In this document: piece by piece, positions 50,844-60,127 of the stretch
Numbering within the stretch: position 1 is the stretch's first letter
Layout of the letters: every line of letters starts with the position of its first letter
Origin: Pseudomonadota bacterium
GTDB taxonomy: Bacteria; Pseudomonadota; Gammaproteobacteria; Steroidobacterales; Steroidobacteraceae
Direction: 5' to 3'
DNA: 64,000 nt
Assembly (NCBI GenBank): GCA_023423935.1
Contig: JAFAEQ010000070.1
Location: forward strand, 1 to 64,000
Made by a program: the position numbers and the translations under genes
The notes under the pieces: generated by a model
The model's input: the letters and a program-made list of their open reading frames with translations, nothing else
Database searches by the model: none
Told to the model about the DNA's origin: nothing

Positions 50844-52285
50844 TCGGCACCTGAGGATAGCAAATGATCTGCCGCCCAAAGCGACATCGCAGAAAGCGTG
50901 AGCGTGGGATGTGTCGGGCTGGCGGTGACGAATGCGCTGGAGCCGAGCACCAATAGGTTGCGGATACGATGATGCACGAGATATCGATCGACGATGCTCC
51001 GCTCAGGGTCATTCCCCATCACGACTGTGCCTTGAATGTGCGCATCGCTGCCTCCCGAGGTGATATCTGCGATTCGTTCGATCGGGAGAGCCTGACCCAA
51101 CTTCTCGATCATTTCGGGGATTTGTGCCATCGCTTTGCGCGCATAGTCCGAGTAGCCGATGAAGCGAGTTTCCGCCTTTCTGGGATCTTCCGTGTTGACG
51201 ACCACGCAATTTTCCTCAAGAGGGATGTCGTCGAACAGGAACTTGAGAACTACGCGTTCATTCCAGCGTCCGCGATCGACTCGTATCCGGCCCGACGCAA
51301 AGAAGGGTGAGTTCGTCATCTCCACCAGTGCGGCGGCATGGTGGCGCCGATGATCTCCCTCGTAGAACATGTAGCCGAGACCCGTGACGAGCGTGCTGCC
51401 GTTGAATCCTTTGGTACCCTTCAGATCCAGAACGACGTCTACTATGGGTTTGTCTGTGAGTCGTTTGCCCAGGAGTGGGTGATCGATGTTCGAGCGCAGC
51501 AGCAGATGGGGATTGAAGAGACCGCTGGCCGCGAGCACGATCAGGTCGCCGCTGGCGCGTTCCATACTGTTATTGTGAAGGTAGGTCACGGCATTCGCTG
51601 TCCCTGCCTTGGTTTCCACCGCTTCGACGGAACTGTGCAGTTGCAGCGTCACGCGCGGGTCGGCGTAGATCTGCTTCAGCCCATTCTCGATCGTGAACTT
51701 CGCGTCGACGGGGCAAAGTGCGCAGAAGCCCGTCGCGCAGCACACGCCTCGCTGACCGGTAGGCGCGCTGGCTCGAGCAGTCGCCGCGTGAAACCACTGG
51801 TCCGGAAACTTCGTCTTCAGGAGCTCGTCAGCATCTGAGAAGCGGTGCGGAGGAAGAGGAAACGGTTTGGCCCGCCGCATTGGACTGTCCGTCGGACCTG
51901 CGATGGACATTATCTGTTCCGTCTCGCAGTAGTACGGCTCCAGGTCGTCGTAGCTGATCGGCCAGTCCTCACCGACGCCATACATCGAGCGTAATTTGAA
52001 GTCTCCGGGCATCATGCGGCTCCCGCCGCCGCCCCAGCACTTGGAGTTCCCGCCGAATCCGGGGCTCGTGTACCACTGCTTTTCGGGAGGTACGCTCACG
52101 TAGACCTGCGATGCCGGGATGCTCGATGCACGCTGATTCTGAAGTCGCCACGCGTTGTTATCGTGCCCACCACGTTCGAGCACCAGGATCCGGGCACGTG
52201 CGGGAGCGCGCTCCAGGTATTTTTTCAGGAAGAAGGAGCCTGCGAAGCCAGATCCGACAATGACGACGTCGTAGTGGGAGAGCAT
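50840..52285 (-). CDS. GMC-type FAD oxidoreductase in the eps operon
   Basis: A 481-aa flavoprotein with VVIVGSGFAGSFFLKK (FAD loop at residues 7-22) and GFGGNSKCWGGGGSRMMPGD. A Cys-rich GVCCATGFCALCPVDAKFT near residue 180 and a C-terminal HIQGTVVMGNDPERSIVD...SPTHPTLTLSAMSLW block follow. The Cys cluster is unusual for classical GMC enzymes and seen in some sugar-dehydrogenase relatives. With the small Tat protein next to it, it may act on a glycan or sugar in the periplasm. No signal peptide is present, so it would need its partner for export. ATG 52285 precedes the FAD loop. Confidence 0.83.
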   Translation of the reverse strand: MLSHYDVVIVGSGFAGSFFLKKYLERAPARARILVLERGGHDNNAWRLQNQRASSIPASQVYVSVPPEKQWYTSPGFGGNSKCWGGGGSRMMPGDFKLRSMYGVGEDWPISYDDLEPYYCETEQIMSIAGPTDSPMRRAKPFPLPPHRFSDADELLKTKFPDQWFHAATARASAPTGQRGVCCATGFCALCPVDAKFTIENGLKQIYADPRVTLQLHSSVEAVETKAGTANAVTYLHNNSMERASGDLIVLAASGLFNPHLLLRSNIDHPLLGKRLTDKPIVDVVLDLKGTKGFNGSTLVTGLGYMFYEGDHRRHHAAALVEMTNSPFFASGRIRVDRGRWNERVVLKFLFDDIPLEENCVVVNTEDPRKAETRFIGYSDYARKAMAQIPEMIEKLGQALPIERIADITSGGSDAHIQGTVVMGNDPERSIVDRYLVHHRIRNLLVLGSSAFVTASPTHPTLTLSAMSLWAADHLLSSGAE

Positions 52286-52377
52286 GGGGTGAGTAACTTG
52301 AGGCAATGCGCGCAGCTGCTGGTGTCGGTGTACACCTGACACCAGCAAAAAGTCGTGCAGTACGTCTCAGCTTCACG

Positions 52378-53655
52378 CTAGGAAGCAGCTACCTCCTCGC
52401 GCGCTCGAATCTCTCTGCGGGAAAGCCAAAACAATCCACCTACGTTGCAGAGTTCTCCAACGAGGACCGTGATCGGTGCGCCTACGACTCCGAGCCGGGC
52501 AATCATGAAGTGCCCCACGACCAGGGAAGCCGTCGCGGCCCCGGCCGTGACAAAGGTTTGCAACCGATGCAATCCGCATGCCGCAGGGAAGAAGTTCAGT
52601 TGGTCCCGGATCAGCATCACCAGGAATACTGCAGACCATGCAGCAACCAGTTCCGGCGTATGGTCGAAGTGCTTCTTCATCAGATGCTCGAAAATCCAGT
52701 CCTGGAAGAACCATACGAACAGGAAGTAGCAGCACGCCAGCGCCCCCAACCCCGCAGCGATCATCATCAGTCGTTTCAACAGCGATCGCGCGCCGTGGTG
52801 TAACAGCCAGGAAGACGCGGTCGCCATCATCAACTGAGAGATGCCGGAGGAGAGCAGATTGATCGGCATCATGAGCAGTCGCGTGGCCGCCAGCGCCGCG
52901 ACAGCGCCGACATCGAGTATCGCAGCAACAACGTAGTTGTAGCCTTGACTGAATCCCCAGTGGGTGCCGGCGCCCAGGGCCGACCAGGAGCCCAGCGGCA
53001 CCATCTCATGCCATAGGGCAGGCGATGCCTTCGGATTCCAGGCTTCGAACCGCCACAGCAGTCTCCTGAGAATCGTGCCGCCCACTAGCGCCGAGACGCA
53101 CAGGACCAGCAGGGCGCCTACGGCAGGTGCCGGCATCAGTGTCGCCAACGGCACCCCAGCGAGCATCAAAGCGCCATAGCATGCATCCGCCTTCAGCGCA
53201 TCGTCGGCCCGACGATAGGACAGCGTGACCATCCGAAAGAACTCGCGATACAGGGCGGCCGCGAGTGCAGCAACCGCGGCGAGGCACAAGATTGCGAGTC
53301 GATTATCGATTTTGCCTATCAGCCACAGAATGGCGATGAGCACGATCGCCGCCGCGCCCAAGCGCGCCCAGACCCGCTGCTGTCCTCTGTAAACACCTCC
53401 GACCAGATTGCTTCGCTCCTCGAGCGTAGCTTTGCTGATGTGCATCACCAGCGGAGGCTGAATGAATGCGCTCTGGAGCGTGGACAGCAAAAGGCTGGCC
53501 GTCGTGACGAGCACATACATACCGTACTCGGCATTGGCCGTGTGACGGATGAGGATCAGCCCGACCAGCAGGTTCGTCGCGGAGAGCAGTGCCTGCATGA
53601 TGATGGCACTGCCGAAGAGGCGGGCAGACTTCCCGCCGCGGCCAAGTGAAATCAC
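52378..53655 (-). CDS. Wzx-type oligosaccharide flippase
   Basis: A 425-aa inner-membrane protein with about twelve hydrophobic segments, starting AIIMQALLSATNLLVGLILIRH and LVTTASLLLSTLQSAFIQPPLV. It fits the MATE/polysaccharide-transport family that flips undecaprenyl-linked repeat units. GTG 53655 overlaps the glycosyltransferase stop as GTGA; a longer ATG start inside the neighbour would add 23 non-hydrophobic residues. It is in the eps operon, 92 bp before the GMC gene. Confidence 0.84.
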   Translation of the reverse strand: MISLGRGGKSARLFGSAIIMQALLSATNLLVGLILIRHTANAEYGMYVLVTTASLLLSTLQSAFIQPPLVMHISKATLEERSNLVGGVYRGQQRVWARLGAAAIVLIAILWLIGKIDNRLAILCLAAVAALAAALYREFFRMVTLSYRRADDALKADACYGALMLAGVPLATLMPAPAVGALLVLCVSALVGGTILRRLLWRFEAWNPKASPALWHEMVPLGSWSALGAGTHWGFSQGYNYVVAAILDVGAVAALAATRLLMMPINLLSSGISQLMMATASSWLLHHGARSLLKRLMMIAAGLGALACCYFLFVWFFQDWIFEHLMKKHFDHTPELVAAWSAVFLVMLIRDQLNFFPAACGLHRLQTFVTAGAATASLVVGHFMIARLGVVGAPITVLVGELCNVGGLFWLSRREIRAREEVAAS

Positions 53656-54836
53656 GGTTTTTCCCTGTCCGTGCGCACCCACTCGCTGGAACGCTGGGGC
53701 TTGAGCATCAGCAGGATTTTCCAAAGAAGGAACCCAGGTGCGCGCGCGAGGTCAACGATGCCCCGCAAACCAATACCGCTGAGCTGCCATCCGCGCAGCA
53801 CGTGGATCGAGAGGCTCATTACGCAGGCAAGAGCGATCCACAACCATGCGCTCATCTGGGGATACCACAAAGATGCAAATGCAGCGGCCACCACCAGAGC
53901 CGCAACGTTCAGAGCGACGTACGACAGTGGCAGCACGAGCAGGTCCAGCGCGAGATCGAGGCATACGCGGCTCCGCTTGAGCACAGCCGTCCGCAACAGA
54001 GGCCAGGTCCGCGAACGAATCAGTTCGAAGCGACCACTCTCCCAGCGCTGACGCTGTTTGCTTGCGACTTGCTCGTTCGACACCATCTCGGCATCCGAAT
54101 GCGCCTCGTCTGCGTAAGCGACGCGATAGCCGGCGCGGCCAAGATCGATCCCGTACTCCACGTCTTCGGTCAATGAAAAGGCACGATAGGGGACTTTCCC
54201 GAGCAGTTCGTGGGTCACGCACCAGCCGTTTCCGCGTATTCCGCACGATACGCCGAGCCGCTCGCGTGCTCTGGAACGCACGATGTGAAAGGCTGCTTTG
54301 GCGATCGTAATGAGCCGTGTGCGCCATGAAGCGAAGGGATTGAGAACGCCGTAGTGGGCCTGGACCGCGTGTTCTCCTTGCTCCAGCCGCGCAGCAAACG
54401 CCTCCAGAAGATTCGGGGACACCTCGGCGTCAGCGTCGATGACGACAACGGCTGTTGCGTACCCATCAAGTCGACTGGCGTTGAATGCGTGGTCGAGTGC
54501 GTAGCCTTTGCCTCGTTTGGATGTGTCGTGCCGTTCGAGAACGTGCGCGCCAGCATTGCGTGCGAGCTGAGCCGTGTCATCGGTGCAATTGTCGGCGACC
54601 ACGACGATTCGAAAATGCGCAGCAGGCCAGTCGATCTTGCGAAGGCTCGCAACGGTCCTCGCGATGAGATCGGATTCGTTGTGAGCGGGGACAATCACGT
54701 CGAAGTTGATCGTCCGTGCCTTGGGCTTGGGTGCTTTCAATCTGCCCGAGAGCAGAGTGAGCACGAGCAGGTAGCCGCAGGCGAAAAGCGCAGGCGCAGC
54801 CAGTAACGAAAGAATTACGCCAACTATGGTCATCAT
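53652..54836 (-). CDS. Processive GT2 family glycosyltransferase, membrane-bound
   Basis: A 394-aa protein with one N-terminal membrane segment (about 5-28), a GT2 catalytic domain and two to three C-terminal membrane segments. The D,D,TED,QxxRW motifs of processive beta-glycosyltransferases are all visible: VPAHNESD, IDADAEV, LTEDVEYG and QRQRW. It may add several sugars in a row, or a single sugar to a lipid-linked chain. The ATG overlaps the previous gene as ATGA, and the stop overlaps the wzx GTG. The long frame upstream is antisense or shadow sequence. Confidence 0.88.
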   Translation of the reverse strand: MMTIVGVILSLLAAPALFACGYLLVLTLLSGRLKAPKPKARTINFDVIVPAHNESDLIARTVASLRKIDWPAAHFRIVVVADNCTDDTAQLARNAGAHVLERHDTSKRGKGYALDHAFNASRLDGYATAVVVIDADAEVSPNLLEAFAARLEQGEHAVQAHYGVLNPFASWRTRLITIAKAAFHIVRSRARERLGVSCGIRGNGWCVTHELLGKVPYRAFSLTEDVEYGIDLGRAGYRVAYADEAHSDAEMVSNEQVASKQRQRWESGRFELIRSRTWPLLRTAVLKRSRVCLDLALDLLVLPLSYVALNVAALVVAAAFASLWYPQMSAWLWIALACVMSLSIHVLRGWQLSGIGLRGIVDLARAPGFLLWKILLMLKPQRSSEWVRTDREKP

Positions 54837-55747
54837 GCCTTCGCGTACTCTTCGTAGCGCGAACCCCAGAATATGGAGAGCTTGCCGAGGTTGGCAGATG
54901 CTTTGACGAGCCACTGTGCCGCGATGTGTCGGCCCAATGGGTAGGTCAAAGGCACAGCAACGGACGCAATCGCCAGTTGAACCAGCGCGCGCATGAATAG
55001 TGTGATCCGGCCCGATAGCGTGATGGGTCCGTACTTCCCGGCGAGAGTTTTGCGCGCAAACTCCTGGCCGCCACTCAATGCGCGCTGCAGCAGCCATCTG
55101 AGACTGAGACGGCCTTTCTCGACGGGTTCGATGACGATCGCTTCATCGCTCCAGATCACGCGGGATCCGGAGTGCACCATGCGGATCAGCAGATCAGCAT
55201 CCTCTCCGGTGGTGAGTCCATAGGCGACATTGAAGGGGCCGGGCTGAGCGCGAAGCGGTTCGCCGCGCACGATGACGTTGCCGAAACGCATGCGATTCAG
55301 TGGGACTTCGGTTCCCGTAGGAAGCCGCGGGAAGTCATAGAAATTGCCGCGGCGAATCCAGTTAGGCGCCTCGGCCGGTACTTCAGGCACGACGGGACCC
55401 AGAACGGCGTCTGCGCCGTATTTCTCTGCTGCATCCAGCAACTGTTGCAGCCATTCTTTCGGCGCGCGCTCGTCATCGTCGATGAACGCGAGCCAATCTC
55501 CGTTCGCCATCTGGACCGAGACGTTGCGAGTCAATGCGATGTTGCGTTCCGGCTGAATCGCATAGTGAATCGGGAATGCCTGCGTTCTGCTGCGCCAGTG
55601 TTCGGCTACAGCTCGCGCGCTGCCTGCGCTGTCGTTGTCGACGATGACCACTTCGTCCGGGGTCCGCGACAGATGGGTGAGATCCTCGAGGAGGGCCGAG
55701 AGTCTCTCGGCGCGACGAAAGGTCGCGATGCAGATGCTGACTTTCAT
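54833..55747 (-). CDS. GT2 family glycosyltransferase
   Basis: A 304-aa GT-A enzyme. It opens SICIATFRRAERLSALL (residues 3-19), and the metal site is LAFIDDDERAPKEWL near residue 90. A C-terminal hydrophobic segment (about 235-260) suggests membrane association. It probably adds one sugar to the growing lipid-linked repeat unit. It is second-phase in the operon, 86 bp after epsG, and overlaps the processive GT2 as ATGA. Sugar donor unknown. Confidence 0.88.
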   Translation of the reverse strand: MKVSICIATFRRAERLSALLEDLTHLSRTPDEVVIVDNDSAGSARAVAEHWRSRTQAFPIHYAIQPERNIALTRNVSVQMANGDWLAFIDDDERAPKEWLQQLLDAAEKYGADAVLGPVVPEVPAEAPNWIRRGNFYDFPRLPTGTEVPLNRMRFGNVIVRGEPLRAQPGPFNVAYGLTTGEDADLLIRMVHSGSRVIWSDEAIVIEPVEKGRLSLRWLLQRALSGGQEFARKTLAGKYGPITLSGRITLFMRALVQLAIASVAVPLTYPLGRHIAAQWLVKASANLGKLSIFWGSRYEEYAKA

Positions 55748-55833
55748 TGCTGTTGACACTCGTGCACGCACATTCGGCCGCAACCAAAGCGGCCCACTTT
55801 GGCGACATCACCTGCTCAGGGATTTTCGCGCTT

Positions 55834-56772
55834 TCAGAAGTTGTTGATCACCGCGCCAATCACCTGCGCGCGCGTGGCGGCCGAACGCCGCAACAGATCC
55901 CGCACTGCCTTATGTGTGGTGTTCTGCGCACGGCTGACGATCAGCACTTCACCCGCTGTGGTCGCGACAGCCAAGCCGTCGGCGTATTTGTCGATCGGCG
56001 GGGTATCGAGCACGATGAACTCGAACATCGACCGCATGCTGTTGATGAAACGCGCCATACGACCGTCGGAGAGCAATTCGACCGGATTGCTGGGCAGCGG
56101 CCCTGACGTTAAGAGCCGCAGGCTCGGCAGACCGAAGATCTGTTGCAGTTTGAACGTATCGGTACTGTTCAACGCCTGCGAAAGGCCGTACCGGTTGTCC
56201 GAATTGAAAAGCACATGCTGGGACGGGTTGCGCAGATCGGCGTCGATCAAAAGCGTCTCTCGCCCCAGCTGCGAAAACGCAATCGCGAGCTCGGCAGCAA
56301 GTTGCGAGCGTCCTTCGCCGGACGAGGGGCTGAGCAGTGCAATGGCGCGACTTTGGGGGCCGGCCGCCGCGCCGTTCTGCAGCAGCAGCTCCGTGCGCAG
56401 CGCGCGCAATCGTTCGCTGCGTGGATCGTCAGAATCGTGGGCGAGGATCAGTCGCTCGCCGGGAATCAGAGGGACTCCATCGTCCGTCACCGGCAGCTGA
56501 CGACGCGAGATGCTCTTGTTCAGAGCTGTCTCGATGAGGCTTGGACGTCCGCGCGATTGCTCGCGCTGACTCCAGGCGATCGCGTCGTCCACATCGTCCT
56601 GACTGATGAATCCCAGCTGCAATGCCGCATCTACGACATTGATTCCCTGTTGCCTGGCCAGCGCAGTGATCTGCTGAATCTGGTCCGGCGACAGCTTGCA
56701 ATGTTCGATGATCGCCTGTCCGAGCTCGCTATCGGACAGATCGGCATCGGAAGTGGCACGCCGAGCGGTCAC
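55834..56772 (-). CDS. epsG: EpsG-type chain-length tyrosine kinase
   Basis: A 312-aa cytoplasmic BY-kinase-like protein. An N-terminal helical domain (about 1-100) precedes a P-loop kinase domain (about 120-312) with Walker A-like LSPSSGEGRSQ, Walker A' LLIDADLRNPSQH and the aspartate of IVLDTPPIDKYAD. The Walker A Lys is Arg (GEGRS), a trait I recall as common in the EpsG family. It works with EpsF to set chain length. No Tyr-rich tail is seen, so autophosphorylation may differ. GTG start overlaps the epsF stop as GTGA. Confidence 0.87.
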   Translation of the reverse strand: MTARRATSDADLSDSELGQAIIEHCKLSPDQIQQITALARQQGINVVDAALQLGFISQDDVDDAIAWSQREQSRGRPSLIETALNKSISRRQLPVTDDGVPLIPGERLILAHDSDDPRSERLRALRTELLLQNGAAAGPQSRAIALLSPSSGEGRSQLAAELAIAFSQLGRETLLIDADLRNPSQHVLFNSDNRYGLSQALNSTDTFKLQQIFGLPSLRLLTSGPLPSNPVELLSDGRMARFINSMRSMFEFIVLDTPPIDKYADGLAVATTAGEVLIVSRAQNTTHKAVRDLLRRSAATRAQVIGAVINNF

Positions 56773-58226
56773 GCTGTAGCCGCCTTGCCGAACTTGATTT
56801 CGTCGAACTCGGCGAGCACAGGGACACGCAGGTCACGTTCGAAATCGTCGCGGCACCGAATGCGTCGCATGATAAGAATTTCATATGCGGCGGGCAGGGC
56901 CACGCCAAGGAAGAGACCGGCCATCACTCCCATCGCGAGCAGCTTCATCTTGTTCGGCTTGCTCGACTTGACCGGCGGGGTTGCGCGGCTGACGAAGGAC
57001 ACGTTGGTGTTCTTGCCCGCTGACGCAAACATGATCTGGTCGTAGCCATCCAAGGCGCGCTTGTACACGGCCTGGGCAGATTCGAGCTCCAGGACGAGCT
57101 TCGAGCCTTCGTCGCGAATCTTCCGCTCGGCGAGTACGCGCTGCCGCTGGTCGTCGACTGCTTTCTGCAGCTTGGCTTCGAGTCGCCGCGTCGTTTCGAG
57201 ATCTGCAGCGCGACTGCTCGAGTAACTGAGCATCTCGCGGCTGAGAGCGCTCTGAGTGGATTCGATCTGCGACTTGAGCTCCAGCACTTTCGGGTGCTGT
57301 GAACCCAGGGTCGAGCGCATCTGCGCGAGCTGAGCCTCCTGCAGGGTGAGCTGACCCTTCAGATTCTGGATGAGCTGCGAAGCCAGTACATCGGACGTCG
57401 CGTTCTCGCCATTGGCGCTGCGGGCTTCGGCCGCTCGACGTTCGTTCTGAGCAGCCTGGAGCTGCGTTTCCAGGCCTGAAAGTAACTGTGCTTCCACGTC
57501 ATTGGCCTGCACAGTGACGTCCGTAATGCCGGTCTTCTGCCGAAATTTGGTTACCTCGTCCTGGGCCAGCTGCACTTTTCGCTGCAGATCGGCGAGCTGT
57601 TCGGAGTACCGTTGAGCTCGCTCATTGGCGGGATCGTTGACCCAGCGGCGCGATTTCTCGAGGTACACATCGGCGACGGCGTTGGCGATGTTGGCCGCCT
57701 TGACGGGGTCGTGCGCAGCCGCGGTGAGGTACAGCAACTGATTGCCCTGGGCACCTTGGTAGATCTCCAGGTTACGACTCAGATTCTGTTGGACATACGG
57801 TCCGAGCGTGCTGCCGTCACCGCGATACCCGGCCGCGAACTCAGGATCCTGGTCCAGGTGAAGCCGCTCGATCACGGGCAGCAGAACCTCTGCACTGCGG
57901 ATCAGATCGATCTGCGTGGAGACATAGCTGCCCAGTGCATTGATCGCGTATTCCTTGCCGCCTTCCTTGACCTCGTAGCTGATCATCAACGTCGCAGTCG
58001 AGGTATAGGTCTTGGGCAGCATCTTCGCGACCACGGCCGTGAAGATGCTCAGGACGGCTGCGATGATCAGGGTGTGATAGCGATAGGCCCAGACGATCGC
58101 GAAGATCTGGGCAAGGGACAAGCCAGGGCTCGAGTCCTCCTCCTGCGAGGGAAGGACAGGGATTTCAACCTGCCTCGGGGCGACAGGCGCAGCTGCAAGC
58201 TGCAACGCGCGTGTTGAGCGAATCAA
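56769..58226 (-). CDS. epsF: EpsF-type chain-length determinant protein
   Basis: A 485-aa inner-membrane Wzz/GNVR protein. TM1 lies near residues 45-67 (YHTLIIAAVLSIFTAVVAK). A long periplasmic coiled coil (about 185-410) is rich in Glu/Gln/Arg. TM2 lies near 435-455 (KMKLLAMGVMAGLFLGVALP). The GNVR motif appears as GKNTNVSFVSRATPPVKSSKPNK before TM2. It cooperates with EpsG and EpsE to control export chain length. It starts with TTG and overlaps the epsE stop by 4 bp. Confidence 0.88.
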   Translation of the reverse strand: MIRSTRALQLAAAPVAPRQVEIPVLPSQEEDSSPGLSLAQIFAIVWAYRYHTLIIAAVLSIFTAVVAKMLPKTYTSTATLMISYEVKEGGKEYAINALGSYVSTQIDLIRSAEVLLPVIERLHLDQDPEFAAGYRGDGSTLGPYVQQNLSRNLEIYQGAQGNQLLYLTAAAHDPVKAANIANAVADVYLEKSRRWVNDPANERAQRYSEQLADLQRKVQLAQDEVTKFRQKTGITDVTVQANDVEAQLLSGLETQLQAAQNERRAAEARSANGENATSDVLASQLIQNLKGQLTLQEAQLAQMRSTLGSQHPKVLELKSQIESTQSALSREMLSYSSSRAADLETTRRLEAKLQKAVDDQRQRVLAERKIRDEGSKLVLELESAQAVYKRALDGYDQIMFASAGKNTNVSFVSRATPPVKSSKPNKMKLLAMGVMAGLFLGVALPAAYEILIMRRIRCRDDFERDLRVPVLAEFDEIKFGKAATA

Positions 58227-59089
58227 AAGATGGCCTCTTTCACGGTGATGACGTCATTGGGGAGCACAGGGTCGCTGAGTTTGGCGCTCTTGCTGACCGT
58301 TTTGCCGCTCGCATCGATGCGCTTTAGTTCGATACGCCGGCGGCTCCCACGTTCGCTGATGCCTCCAGCGCGGACCAGAGCCTGTTCGACCGTCATGTTC
58401 GGCTCCACTTTGTAGCTGTTCGGCGCCCGGACTTCGCCGTAGATGAAGAACAGCTCGGCCTTGGGTACGAAGATCGAATCCCCGCCCTGCAGCGTCTGGG
58501 TTGGAAGGTCGCTGAGTGTGTTGTTCCTCAGAGCTCGCAGATCCACCGGGTATCGTTGAACCTGCCCGGCTCGATCCGTCCGCAAGACATACACGACGTC
58601 TGAAGCGTTCTCCGTCGTGCCGCCGGCCTGCGCCAGCACGTCGTAAATAGGAGTATGGCTTTCGATCTGATATCGGCCAGGAGTACGCACTTCACCCAGA
58701 ACGGATACGCGCTGGCTGCGCGACTGCATCACGTTGAGTGTCACGTTGGGATCGACCAGAAAATTCCCGTCGCGGAGTGCCTTCTCGATCCGCTGCGCGG
58801 CCTCGGACGGCGAAAGCGTTGCGACTTGGACCGGACCCGCCAATGGAACCGCGATCGTCCCGTCGTCTGCAACGAGCGTGGTGGTGGTCATGTCGGGCTG
58901 GCCATAAACCTGAATCGTTACCGTATCCCCCGCGCCCAGCTGTACCAAGCGTCGGGAGGTCGACTCCTCTGATCCCGGATCAGCTGCGGCTTGTTGCGCC
59001 AACGCCGGCATGATGGTGGTGACCAGCACTTGAAGGGCGAGCAGCAGGGTGGTTCCGAGCATCGTGATGCCCAAAGAACGTCTCGTCAC
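58223..59089 (-). CDS. epsE: EpsE-type polysaccharide export protein
   Basis: A 288-aa Wza-like outer-membrane export protein with a signal peptide (about 1-32). The Poly_export domain is LGAGDTVTIQVYGQPDMTTTTLVADDGTI, with two SLBB domains (about 130-195 and 205-280: VSVLGEVRTPGRY, IYGEVRAPNSYKVE). No lipobox Cys is seen, unlike classic Wza. GTG 59089 has AGGA 4 bp upstream. It is the first gene of a nine-gene minus operon to 49386. A possible -10 box TATTAT lies about 95 bp upstream (59182-59187) but lacks a good -35. Confidence 0.9.
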   Translation of the reverse strand: MTRRSLGITMLGTTLLLALQVLVTTIMPALAQQAAADPGSEESTSRRLVQLGAGDTVTIQVYGQPDMTTTTLVADDGTIAVPLAGPVQVATLSPSEAAQRIEKALRDGNFLVDPNVTLNVMQSRSQRVSVLGEVRTPGRYQIESHTPIYDVLAQAGGTTENASDVVYVLRTDRAGQVQRYPVDLRALRNNTLSDLPTQTLQGGDSIFVPKAELFFIYGEVRAPNSYKVEPNMTVEQALVRAGGISERGSRRRIELKRIDASGKTVSKSAKLSDPVLPNDVITVKEAIF

Positions 59090-59313
59090 GTTTCCTCGTC
59101 CTCAGAAAAGCAGATAGCGGCAGCGACAGAAATAGCTCACGATCGAGCATACGGCGGGTCGCTCGACGGCTAGCCACAAACATAATACACGCCCGTCGAG
59201 TCGAAAATTCTAGGCTCCGACGGTAGCATCCGCCGTGCGGTGCGTCACGCCGCCACAAGGCAGATCAGCGACGGCCCCACTCGATAACTCAAAGAACGGG
59301 AGTTGGTCCTCGA

Positions 59314-60123
59314 ATGCGTTCGTATGTAGGTCGAATACTCGTCGTAATCGCGATGTCGATACTGAGTGCTTGCTCACGAGAGCCTTCGGGCGATTCGGTG
59401 GCGCCGCAAGGTCAGTGGATCAGCTTGTTCAATGGCAAGGATCTCGACGGATGGGTTGTGAAGATCCGCGGGCGTGCACTTGGCGACGACCCCATGAGGA
59501 CCTTTCGCGTCGTCGACGGCGCGCTTCGAGTCGACTACTCGGACTATCGCGACTTTGGAACCAGCAACGGCATGCTGATCTATAACCGACCGCTGGCCCG
59601 CTATTGGCTGCGTGCCGAGTATCGGTTCATCGGCGAGCAGCCTGCAGGCGCTCCCGCCTGGGCGTTTCGGGATAGCGGGATCCAGCTCCACGGCCAGATA
59701 CCCGACAGCCTGGAGTTGGATCAGGAATTCCCGGTGGGGCTCGAGATCAACCTCATCGGTGGCAAGTTGCTGGGCCGGGCCCGTCCGACGGGCAACGTGT
59801 GCACCTCTGGCGTCACGATTGAGCTCGCCGGCTCGCGGATGAAGGAAAAATGTAGCTCGACGAGCGATGCGACCATCCGTCTGCCGGATCAATGGGTGCG
59901 TATCGAGGCCCGGATCGATGACGCCGACATCGAGCATTGGGTCAATGGCAGATCCGCAGTGAAGTATGCGAACCCGGTTCTCGATCCCGCGGACCCGCTC
60001 GCCACCGTTCTGCTGAGCAATGGCCAAAATCCGAGCCTGAAGTCCGGCTATCTCTCGGTGCAGTCAAACGGTGCCCCGATCGAGTTTCGCAAGATCGAGA
60101 TCCTGCCCATCTCGGCGCTTTAG
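59314..60123 (+). CDS. DUF1080 lipoprotein, LamG-like glycan hydrolase family
   Basis: A 269-aa predicted lipoprotein (GRILVVIAMSILSAC, lipobox LSAC near residue 21). The DUF1080 jelly-roll domain (about 33-265) opens WISLFNGKDLDGWVVK and includes NGMLIYNRPLARYWLRAEYRF and the DSGIQLHGQI strand. Related domains act as 3-keto-glycoside hydrolases or glycan-binding modules. It diverges from epsE and converges on the pyruvyl transferase gene, so it is likely a part of the EPS locus. Substrate unknown. Confidence 0.85.
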   Translation: MRSYVGRILVVIAMSILSACSREPSGDSVAPQGQWISLFNGKDLDGWVVKIRGRALGDDPMRTFRVVDGALRVDYSDYRDFGTSNGMLIYNRPLARYWLRAEYRFIGEQPAGAPAWAFRDSGIQLHGQIPDSLELDQEFPVGLEINLIGGKLLGRARPTGNVCTSGVTIELAGSRMKEKCSSTSDATIRLPDQWVRIEARIDDADIEHWVNGRSAVKYANPVLDPADPLATVLLSNGQNPSLKSGYLSVQSNGAPIEFRKIEILPISAL

Positions 60124-60127
60124 GCGC

